Of a stretch of DNA of 7,318 nt, positions 1-5,631 are shown piece after piece. A model generated the notes under the pieces. The model was not told the origin of the DNA, searched no databases, and saw only the letters and a program-made list of their open reading frames with translations. Positions within the stretch are counted from its first letter, which is position 1. Each line of letters begins with the position of its first letter. The stretch is from JBAZOJ01 sp041648755 (GTDB lineage Bacteria > Planctomycetota > B143-G9): the NCBI GenBank assembly GCA_041648755.1, contig JBAZOJ010000189.1:1-7318 (forward strand), given 5' to 3'. Made by a program: the position numbers and the translations under genes.

Positions 1-1
1 C

Positions 2-187
2 GTAATCATTCCATACTGAGCCGGTTGTGCGTCAGGTCAGATAGGGATGACGGGTTCAGGCGAGGTAATGGTTTCGACGTCGAACCGTAATTTCAAAGGC
101 AAGCAGGGCAACGGGATGACTTACCTGGCCTCTCCGGTTGTAGCTGCTTGCAGTGCGGTCGCTGGCCAAATCACCTCGAAACTCTAA
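2..187 (+). CDS. leuC: 3-isopropylmalate dehydratase/homoaconitase-type large subunit, C-terminal end (5' partial), with in-frame TGA
   Basis: Large (Fe-S) subunit of an aconitase-superfamily hydro-lyase; only the last 61 sense codons are visible because the gene enters from the left edge. The frame starting at base 2 reads VIIPY, then TGA, then AGCASGQIGM, GEVMVSTSNRNFKGKQG and YLASPVVAACSAVAGQI before TAA at 185-187. The STSNRNF-GKQG and YLASP-AA-SA-G-I blocks are the recognisable C-terminus of LeuC, HacA and DmdA-type proteins. In the family, the region before the conserved G-GEV block carries C-x-x-C, two of the three Cys ligands of the [4Fe-4S] cluster. Here it is TGA-Ala-Gly-Cys, so TGA replaces the first Cys and the second is kept. 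The partner small subunit starts 10 bases downstream. The true substrate is not identifiable: 3-isopropylmalate, homoaconitate, dimethylmalate or another hydroxy-diacid are all possible, and the neighbours are not leucine genes. The symbol is a family label only. Alternative reading: a pseudogene carrying a nonsense mutation. Confidence 0.85.
17..19 (+). other. In-frame TGA at a cluster-ligand Cys position: candidate selenocysteine codon
   Basis: The TGA lies in frame in the LeuC-like gene, in the context Pro-Tyr-TGA-Ala-Gly-Cys. Homologues have Pro-x-Cys-x-x-Cys at this place, so the codon falls on the first Cys of the pair. Coding is preserved for 55 codons after it. Cys-to-Sec exchange at a functional Cys is the hallmark of selenoproteins. 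A TGT or TGC to TGA single-base change would look the same. TGA is not generally reassigned, because the TIM-barrel, bcerS and cerR genes all end in TGA. Confidence 0.5.
20..61 (+). promoter_or_regulatory. Possible bacterial SECIS hairpin directly after the TGA
   Basis: Bases 30-34 (CGTCA) pair perfectly with 48-52 (TGACG) around a 13-base loop that begins GGTC. A second register pairs GTCA at 36-39 with TGAC at 48-51 around an 8-base loop starting with G. A basal GCC (20-22)/GGC (59-61) helix could close the element. Bacterial SECIS elements lie inside the coding region right after the UGA, with a short apical stem about 16-37 bases downstream and a G at the start of the loop. The two registers place the loop 15 or 20 bases after the TGA, so the fit is borderline to good. 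The stem is short and unsupported by comparison, so it could be chance. Confidence 0.35.
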
Positions 188-197
188 CGGAGGCATG

Positions 198-728
198 ATG
201 AGCAACACAATGAAGATCGAGGGCAGGGCCTGGGTCATCAGAGACCCTTCAGGCCGTGCGATCAACGATATTGACACGGACATGATCTATCATAATGCCC
301 ATCTCGCCGTCACGGACGTCAAGGAGATGGGAAAGCATTCGTTCGGAAATCTGGATGGCTGGAAGGATTTCCCGTCGAAAGTCAAGGCCGGTGATATAAT
401 AATTGCCGGTTCGAATTTCGGATGCGGTTCAAGCCGTCAGCATGCCGTGGACTGCTTCAGGTCTCTCGGCGCGGCTGCGCTTGTCGTCGAGTCAGTTGGA
501 GCAATCTACAAGAGAAACGCGATCAACAGCGCTTTCCCTCTTCTGGTCGTACCGGGAGCGCTTTCGACTGCAATCGCCAACGGCGACATCGTTTCGCTTG
601 ACTTTGAATCCGGCGAGCTTTCGGTTCCGGCAAAGGGCATTCACGTGAAGGGGATTCCCTTCTCTTCCGTGCAGAAGGACATCTTTCAGGCAGGGTCGCT
701 CTTTAAGGTGCGACCCCAGGGCCGCTAA
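198..728 (+). CDS. leuD: 3-isopropylmalate dehydratase/homoaconitase-type small subunit (LeuD-like)
   Basis: Small (swivelling) subunit that pairs with the LeuC-like protein to form a dehydratase/isomerase for a hydroxy-diacid; cytoplasmic. The 176 residues match the short LeuD/HacB form. Visible landmarks are the N-terminal INDIDTDMIYH at residues 22-32 (family: D-x-x-TD-I), the substrate-loop motif SNFGCGSSRQHA at 72-83, and KRNAINSAFPLL at 105-116, equivalent to the F-RN-x-N-G-P-L segment. ATG 198 is preferred: GGAGG at 189-193 lies 4 bases before it, while ATG 195 is only 1 base away and an in-frame ATG at 153 lies inside the large-subunit gene. The gap to the large subunit is 10 bases and to the CoA ligase 19 bases, so one operon is likely. 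An intact, conserved small subunit argues that the large subunit is functional despite its TGA. Being next to a CoA ligase rather than leuB or leuA makes leucine synthesis uncertain. Confidence 0.9.
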   Translation: MSNTMKIEGRAWVIRDPSGRAINDIDTDMIYHNAHLAVTDVKEMGKHSFGNLDGWKDFPSKVKAGDIIIAGSNFGCGSSRQHAVDCFRSLGAAALVVESVGAIYKRNAINSAFPLLVVPGALSTAIANGDIVSLDFESGELSVPAKGIHVKGIPFSSVQKDIFQAGSLFKVRPQGR

Positions 729-747
729 CCTCAGCAAAGAGGAGCAG

Positions 748-2289
748 ATGGCGTTTACCTTAGACGGGCATTCGAACTTCATCTCGGTCTGGGACGAATC
801 CGTACACAAGTTTGCAGATCGTCCGGCGTTCTTCCAGGACGGTGAAGAGTACTCCTACTACGAAGTTGGCAAGATGGTCAACTCGATGGCCCACAACCTG
901 AGAGAAGACTTTGAGATCGGTCCCGGCCACAAAGTCGTAATAGTCCTGCCGAATTCCGTCGCTTTTGCAGTGGCCTACCTTGCCGTTCAGAAGATCGGTG
1001 CGCTGCCGATTCCATTGAACACTCGTCTCAAGGGGAGCCAATTCGACTCGCTTCTCTCCTTCCTCAAGCCGACCGCGCTGATTGCGTCACAGGCTCATCA
1101 GGAAGTTCTCGAACCTTTGTTCGAGAATCATCCGTACATTCTTCATCGCATCGGGTTGAACATGGCCGAACCAGACTGGGACAGTTTCGAAGAACTTGCC
1201 TCCAACTGGGCCGGCAAAGTCTCCTGTGCGAAAATTGCCCCGGAGGACCCCGCCACGGTGATCTTTACGTCGGGGACCACAGGGAAACCCAAAGGAGCCG
1301 TGATCCGACACTGTGACCTGCTGTGGAACATCCACGTCACATGCAAAGTGTTCGACTTTTGCCGCGAAGACGTGCACATGCTTGTGGTTCCGATGTTTCA
1401 CTGCACAGGCCTTGAAAGTATCTTCCCGGGCTCCGTCTTTAAGGGCTCGGCCTGCGTTATCGACGAGCAGATAAACCCGTCGCATCTCGGCGACACCATC
1501 TCCCGCCATGGTGCCACGACCTTCATTACCGTGCCGACAGTGCTTTATTTGCTCTCAAACTACGGAGGACTTGAAGTCGAGAAGTTCTCTACGCTTCGCT
1601 TGATAGGATTTTCGGGCTCACCGATACGGCCCGAGTTGATCAAGAGACTGATGGACACTTTCCCGAATTGCGACTTGCGCAACTTCTACGGGCTTACGGA
1701 GACGACATCGATAATCACTTCGATCAACAAGGAAGAACTGATCCAGCGTCCCGATTCCATTGGACGGCCGCTGCCCGAGATTCTGTGCAGTATTCGAGAC
1801 AAAGGGAGCGAGTGTCCTGCGGGAAAAATCGGCGAGATAATGATCGACCCGCGGCACATCACGACATCATACCTCAATGCAGCAGACTTGCTTCAAGGCC
1901 GCATGAAGGACAACCAGTTTCGCACCGGAGACCTTGCCTGCAAGGACGAAGAGGGCTTCTACTTCCTGAAGGGCCGTAACACTGACCTGATTATCGTCGG
2001 CGGCGAGAACGTGCATGCCAGCGAGGTCGAGGAAGTACTGAACTCGCATCCGGCCATAAAGGAGTCGGCGGTGATCGGAGTACCGAACAGGATCTTCGGC
2101 GAGGTGGTCAAGGCATTTGTCGTCCTCAGAGAGCCCGACAGAGGCAATGCGCTCGAGTTGAAGAAATTCTGCTACGAGCGCCTTCCTTCGTATAAGGTTC
2201 CAATCGAGATCGAATTCCGGCCTGAGCTTCCACGGAGCCCCAGCGGAAAGATTCTCAAGTCCCAGCTTCGCGAGCAACCGAACAGCTAA
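748..2289 (+). CDS. ANL-superfamily acyl-CoA (or acyl-ACP) synthetase
   Basis: An adenylate-forming ligase of 513 residues, the usual length for class I acyl-CoA synthetases. It should activate a carboxylic acid with ATP to an acyl-AMP and pass it to CoA or a carrier protein. The P-loop FTSGTTGKPKG is at residues 173-183, the adenine-binding motif YGLTETT at 314-320, and TGDL, with the ATP-ribose Asp, at 393-396. The hinge to the mobile C-terminal domain is KGRNTDLIIVGGENVHASE at about 408-426, and the catalytic lysine K501 lies in PRSPSGKILK. All key residues are present, so it should be active. AGGAG at 740-744 precedes ATG 748. Substrate length cannot be read from the sequence. Two roles fit the context: activating the fatty acid used in ceramide synthesis (known bacterial clusters include an acyl-ACP synthetase, AasR), or activating the acid product of the adjacent hydro-lyase. 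Confidence 0.93.
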   Translation: MAFTLDGHSNFISVWDESVHKFADRPAFFQDGEEYSYYEVGKMVNSMAHNLREDFEIGPGHKVVIVLPNSVAFAVAYLAVQKIGALPIPLNTRLKGSQFDSLLSFLKPTALIASQAHQEVLEPLFENHPYILHRIGLNMAEPDWDSFEELASNWAGKVSCAKIAPEDPATVIFTSGTTGKPKGAVIRHCDLLWNIHVTCKVFDFCREDVHMLVVPMFHCTGLESIFPGSVFKGSACVIDEQINPSHLGDTISRHGATTFITVPTVLYLLSNYGGLEVEKFSTLRLIGFSGSPIRPELIKRLMDTFPNCDLRNFYGLTETTSIITSINKEELIQRPDSIGRPLPEILCSIRDKGSECPAGKIGEIMIDPRHITTSYLNAADLLQGRMKDNQFRTGDLACKDEEGFYFLKGRNTDLIIVGGENVHASEVEEVLNSHPAIKESAVIGVPNRIFGEVVKAFVVLREPDRGNALELKKFCYERLPSYKVPIEIEFRPELPRSPSGKILKSQLREQPNS

Positions 2290-2302
2290 CCCGGGAGCGG
2301 AG

Positions 2303-3151
2303 ATGCACGAGATACTGATGGGATTCAGCCTTGCGTACTGGCCGACCGAATCGGTCATAGAAGGAGTCGAGGAAATCTCGAACGCGGGGTTCCCCGGCTT
2401 TGAGGGAACGCCCCAGATAGTGGACCGCTACGAGGATCGCCTGGAAGTATTCCATGAGATACTCGAGAAGACCGACATAGAGCTGGTTGCGGTCTGCTGC
2501 AAGAGCAACTTCCTTATTGCCGAGAGGTTGGAGGAAGAGATCGAGATAGACATGAACGTCGCTCGGTTCCTTCACAACGTAGGTGCGCAGTACCTTCTTG
2601 TTACTTGTGGTCCGCGTCGGCCCGAAGGCAATAGCGATGAGGACTGGAAGAATCTGACAACTGCGTTGGCCGAGCTCGGGACCCGCGCGCTGGATGCTTC
2701 CATTCAGGTGTGCGTGCTCCCGACGCACGGGACAATCGTCGAAAGCCGTGCGGATATCGGCAGGTTGATGACCGAGACCAAGCCGGAGACGGTCTTCCTT
2801 GCCGTCGATCTTGGCGAGCTCAGGGCGCAGAATATCCCCGCCAAGGGAGTGATTGACGAGTACACCCCGCGTTTGAAATATGTCAGGTTCAGGGATGTTC
2901 TCGACAGGAAGATGATGGGAAGGCCAAGGTTGATCTCCAAAGCGAGAAAGGCCGGGACCAGTCTCACTGCTCCAATAGGGGTGACGCTGGGGACGGGTCT
3001 TTCCGAGCTTGTCAATGCCTGGGACGCTTTGAATGAGCGCGAGTTCGAAGGTTGGACAATGTGCGTCGTCGAGGAACCACGCGGAGCGGCGGCCAAAGTA
3101 GTCCGTGACTGCCGGAAGTACCTCGAGAACAATATGGAGCTGATCTTCTGA
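2303..3151 (+). CDS. Xylose isomerase-like TIM-barrel protein, IolE (inosose dehydratase)-like
   Basis: A 282-residue protein of the sugar phosphate isomerase/epimerase (AP endonuclease 2-like) TIM-barrel superfamily. From memory of the family, the closest pattern is IolE: SDEDWKNLTTALAELG at 111-126 and THGTIVESRADIGRLM at 141-156, followed by VDLGEL at 168-173 and VRFRDV at 194-199. In IolE the last two are typically LDTGHL and VHLKDV, so D169 is kept but the two His positions are E172 and R195. Glutamates E257 and E258 near the C-terminus could supply the last metal ligand. The metal site therefore looks altered and the reaction is not predictable; it may be an isomerase, dehydratase or a non-catalytic relative. 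GGGAG at 2293-2297, 5 bases before ATG 2303, supports the start. It follows the CoA ligase by 13 bases and ends module 1. No signal peptide is seen. Assignment to the fold is firmer than the IolE link. Confidence 0.8.
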   Translation: MHEILMGFSLAYWPTESVIEGVEEISNAGFPGFEGTPQIVDRYEDRLEVFHEILEKTDIELVAVCCKSNFLIAERLEEEIEIDMNVARFLHNVGAQYLLVTCGPRRPEGNSDEDWKNLTTALAELGTRALDASIQVCVLPTHGTIVESRADIGRLMTETKPETVFLAVDLGELRAQNIPAKGVIDEYTPRLKYVRFRDVLDRKMMGRPRLISKARKAGTSLTAPIGVTLGTGLSELVNAWDALNEREFEGWTMCVVEEPRGAAAKVVRDCRKYLENNMELIF

Positions 3152-3164
3152 TATTTCCCCGGAA

Positions 3165-3195
3165 TTGCTTGCGGTTTGTCCTTTTCGAGTATAAT
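3165..3195 (+). promoter_or_regulatory. Putative sigma70-type promoter for the ceramide genes
   Basis: A perfect TATAAT lies at 3190-3195 in the 70-base gap between the TIM-barrel gene and spt. Upstream, TTGCTT at 3165-3170 gives a 19-base spacer and TTGCGG at 3169-3174 gives a 15-base spacer; neither is ideal. Transcription would start near 3202 with a leader of about 20 bases carrying the ribosome site AAGGAG at 3206-3211. No terminator hairpin precedes it, so read-through from module 1 also remains possible. Confidence 0.5.
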
Positions 3196-3221
3196 GACCG
3201 GTTTGAAGGAGAATTTCCTGC

Positions 3222-4445
3222 ATGGAATCCAGCAACTCCAAGTGCAAGACGGGCAGGCTTGCCTCGATACTGAGCAAAGCCTATGGCTACAAGGAAGCAG
3301 AAGCTATCCGAAGGACGGGTTTCTATCCGTACTTTCGCGAAATTGAGTCGGAACAGGATACTGAAGTCATAATCGACGGCCGCAAGGTGCTGATGCTCGG
3401 TTCCAACAGCTACTTGGGCTTGACCAACGACCCGCGCGTGAAGGAAGCGGCCATTGAGGCAACCAGGAAGTACGGAACGGGTTGTGCAGGTTCACGCTTT
3501 TTGAACGGCACTCTGGATATTCACAGGATTCTTGAGGAGGAGCTGGCCGCGTTCGTCGGGAAAGAGGCTGCCCTGCTGTTCTCGACCGGGTACATGGCAA
3601 ATCAGGGCGTCATCGGCCCTCTTGTTTCCCGAGCGGATTACATTGTCACCGACAAACTTGTTCACGCCAGCATTATCGAGGGCGCTGTGTTAGCTCCCGG
3701 GCAGATGATCCGTTACGAACACAACGACATGGAACACCTCGAAGAGGTTATGGCTGAGCTTCCGCTCGAAGCCGGAAAACTGATCGCCGTCGATGGCGTG
3801 TTCAGCATGGACGGTGATATCGCCAACCTTCCGGCAATTGTAGAAATCGCAGAGAAGTACAATGGCGCTGTCATGGTTGACGACGCCCATTCCATAGGTG
3901 TCCTTGGCCCCTGTGGCGATGGAACGGCTGCCCATTTCGGCCTCACGTCACGCGTTGACATTATCATGGGCACGTTCAGCAAGTCTCTGGCAGCGGTCGG
4001 GGGCTTCATAGCCGGGACTCACGAGCTCATCGACTTCCTGAAACACCATTCGCGCGCGCTGATCTTCTCCGCCAGTCCTCCGCCTGCGTCAGTAGGTGCG
4101 GTTCTTGCCGCCCTGAAGATAGTCAGGGAAGAGCCGGAGAGGCGTGCCAAATTGTGGGACAACACCCGGCGCATGCAGCAAGGCCTGCGCAAGATGAGGT
4201 TTGATATCGGGAAGACCGAGACGCCGGTCATTCCTCTTCACGTTGGTGACAGGCAGAAGGCCTTCATGATGTGCCTTCGACTGCAGCAAGAGGGCATATT
4301 TGTGAATCCCGTCGTTCCTCCCGCTGTCCGACCGAAGGAATCGCTGATCCGCATCAGCCTTATGGCTACCCACACCCACGGGCAGATTGATTTCGCCCTC
4401 AATGCGATCGGGAAGGTCGGCAGGGAAATTGAGATCATCCCGTAG
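3222..4445 (+). CDS. spt: Serine palmitoyltransferase-type alpha-oxoamine synthase
   Basis: A PLP-dependent enzyme of 407 residues. It condenses an amino acid, normally L-serine, with a long-chain acyl thioester to give a 3-keto long-chain base, CO2 and free thiol: the first step of ceramide synthesis. K254 in MGTFSKSLAAVGGFIAG (249-265) is the PLP lysine. H148 in LVHAS stacks on the cofactor, and D220 and H223 in VDDAHS bind it. YGTGCAGSRFLNGTLDIH at 84-101 is typical of SPT rather than of AONS (BioF) or KBL. R377 in SLIRISLMATHT is at the position of the carboxylate-binding arginine. AAGGAG at 3206-3211 lies 10 bases before ATG 3222. It is a soluble homodimer type with no membrane anchor, as in Sphingomonas and Caulobacter. 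The amine substrate could differ: capnine-forming relatives use cysteate. Adjacent bcerS- and cerR-like genes strongly favour the sphingolipid role over biotin synthesis. Confidence 0.9.
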   Translation: MESSNSKCKTGRLASILSKAYGYKEAEAIRRTGFYPYFREIESEQDTEVIIDGRKVLMLGSNSYLGLTNDPRVKEAAIEATRKYGTGCAGSRFLNGTLDIHRILEEELAAFVGKEAALLFSTGYMANQGVIGPLVSRADYIVTDKLVHASIIEGAVLAPGQMIRYEHNDMEHLEEVMAELPLEAGKLIAVDGVFSMDGDIANLPAIVEIAEKYNGAVMVDDAHSIGVLGPCGDGTAAHFGLTSRVDIIMGTFSKSLAAVGGFIAGTHELIDFLKHHSRALIFSASPPPASVGAVLAALKIVREEPERRAKLWDNTRRMQQGLRKMRFDIGKTETPVIPLHVGDRQKAFMMCLRLQQEGIFVNPVVPPAVRPKESLIRISLMATHTHGQIDFALNAIGKVGREIEIIP

Positions 4446-4482
4446 GGAGCGTATTGCCTCCCCGTTCGCTGGTCGCTGAAAC

Positions 4483-4496
4483 GAGCAGGGCTGCTC
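4483..4496. repeat. Short perfect inverted repeat before bcerS
   Basis: GAGCAG (4483-4488) and CTGCTC (4491-4496) are perfect reverse complements separated by GG. As RNA this could form a 5-bp hairpin with a 4-base loop, 8 bases before the first ATG of the next gene. It has no T-run, so it is not an intrinsic terminator. The rest of the 58-base gap has only a weak GGGAG/CTCCC pair at 4445-4462. It may be an operator or translational element, or chance. Confidence 0.25.
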
Positions 4497-4503
4497 TGAC
4501 AGG

Positions 4504-5631
4504 ATGCCTTCGGCGATGAATTTCGAAATCCTTCCTGTTGACCGGAAGTCACTAAAGACCTTCCTGAAGGTTCCTTGGGGAGTATACCGTGGGGATCCCA
4601 ATTGGGTTCCGCCACTCCTCGACTCCGTCCGCGAGATGTTCAATCCTGACGTACATCCGTTCCACAAGCACTCCTCTGTGCAACCATTCCTATGCATCGA
4701 TGATGCCGGTCTGCCTCTCGGGAGAATCTGCGCCATCCACAACAAGAGACACCTGGAATTCCACCAGGATGGTTGCGGGTTCTTCGGCTTCTTCGAGACG
4801 TTGAACGACCCTGAAATCGCTGGCGCGCTGCTTTCCAAGGCACAGGAATGGCTGCAGGAAAGAGGCTGCACACGTGCGCGAGGTCCTGCGAGTTTCTCAA
4901 CTAACGAGGAGTGCGGACTACTTGTCAAGGGCTTTGACTCTCCTCCTGTAGTGATGATGGCCTACAATCCTCCATACTATTCGGAACTCATTGAAAGTGC
5001 CGGATACGCCAAGGCGATGGATGTGTTTGCCTACAGGATTGACGGAGCGAGTGCGGTGCCGGAAAGGCTCGCACGCGGGGCCCAGATGATCGCCCGGCGG
5101 CGCAGGGCTCGAATCCGCCCTCTTGATTTTTCGAAGCTCGACAAAGAGATCGAACTGGTTTTCGACATATACAACCGCGCCTGGGAGCTCAACTGGGGAT
5201 TTGTCCCGATGACTCTGGACGAATTCCGCTATCTTACAAAGGAACTCACGCGGATTGCCGACAAGGAACTGGTTCTCTTTGTCGAAATTGACGGCAAACC
5301 GGTCGGGTTCTCTCTGGCTCTTCCTGACATCAACTTCGCCCTGAAGCATGTTGATGGCAAACTGAATCCCCTGTCGATGATCAAGCTGCTCTGGTACGCA
5401 AGGAAGATCAAGGCTCTGCGTATTCTCGCCATGGGCGTTCTGAAGGAATACCGCGGACTGGGTCTGGACACTTTGCTGTATGCCGAAACCTGGTTGCGGG
5501 GAACCGCAAAGGGATACTCATCGGGCGAGATGTCGTGGATACTCGAAACGAACCACGAGATGAACACAGTGCTTGAGAAAATGGGCGCCGCTCGATACAA
5601 GACCTATCGATTCTACGAGAAGGCTCTGTGA
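4504..5631 (+). CDS. bcerS: Bacterial ceramide synthase-like GNAT-fold N-acyltransferase
   Basis: A 375-residue protein of the large GNAT-related family that includes E. coli YghO and, to my knowledge, the bacterial ceramide synthase of Caulobacter. It would transfer a fatty acyl group to the amine of the long-chain base made by Spt. Recognisable segments are VYRGDPNWVPPLLDSVREMF (27-46), RGPASFSTNEECGLLVKGF (126-144) and PPVVMMAYNPPYYSELIESA (157-176), which are family hallmarks. They are followed by a C-terminal GNAT domain with the thioester-binding stretch LAMGVLKEYRGLGLDTLLYA (308-327) and WILETNHEMNTVLEKMGA (354-371). No signal peptide or membrane helix is seen. The start is uncertain: ATG 4504 and the in-frame ATG 4516 are both possible, and neither has a well-spaced Shine-Dalgarno site (AGG at 4501-4503 is too close to 4504 and 12 bases from 4516). 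It lies between spt and cerR and overlaps cerR by 4 bases. Functional assignment rests on family plus context. Confidence 0.85.
   Translation: MPSAMNFEILPVDRKSLKTFLKVPWGVYRGDPNWVPPLLDSVREMFNPDVHPFHKHSSVQPFLCIDDAGLPLGRICAIHNKRHLEFHQDGCGFFGFFETLNDPEIAGALLSKAQEWLQERGCTRARGPASFSTNEECGLLVKGFDSPPVVMMAYNPPYYSELIESAGYAKAMDVFAYRIDGASAVPERLARGAQMIARRRRARIRPLDFSKLDKEIELVFDIYNRAWELNWGFVPMTLDEFRYLTKELTRIADKELVLFVEIDGKPVGFSLALPDINFALKHVDGKLNPLSMIKLLWYARKIKALRILAMGVLKEYRGLGLDTLLYAETWLRGTAKGYSSGEMSWILETNHEMNTVLEKMGAARYKTYRFYEKAL

Noticed and set aside
17..19. Genome-wide reassignment of TGA to Trp, Gly or Cys
   Set aside because: TGA ends the TIM-barrel, bcerS and cerR genes at the expected protein ends, and in bcerS and cerR it sits in tight overlaps with the next gene. 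Local recoding or mutation is needed instead.
153..197. Upstream ATG at 153 as start of the LeuD-like gene
   Set aside because: The extra 15 codons lie inside the large-subunit reading frame, show no similarity to the family, and the strong GGAGG at 189-193 points to ATG 198.
2255..3277. 340-codon open frame on the minus strand opposite the TIM-barrel gene
   Set aside because: Its translation shows no recognisable domain and covers a plus-strand gene with clear family motifs and a good ribosome site. It is a codon-usage shadow.
3222..4445. 8-amino-7-oxononanoate synthase (BioF) or 2-amino-3-ketobutyrate CoA ligase
   Set aside because: The GTGCAGSRFLNGT block is SPT-like and the neighbours are ceramide genes, with no biotin or threonine-degradation genes visible.
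4445..4462. GGGAG/CTCCC hairpin after spt as a terminator
   Set aside because: Only 5 bp, with an 8-base loop and no following T-run. The downstream genes belong to the same pathway, so termination is unlikely.
4089..4928. 279-codon open frame on the minus strand across the spt/bcerS junction
   Set aside because: Low-complexity, Ser/Arg/Pro-rich translation with no motif, antisense to two well-supported genes.
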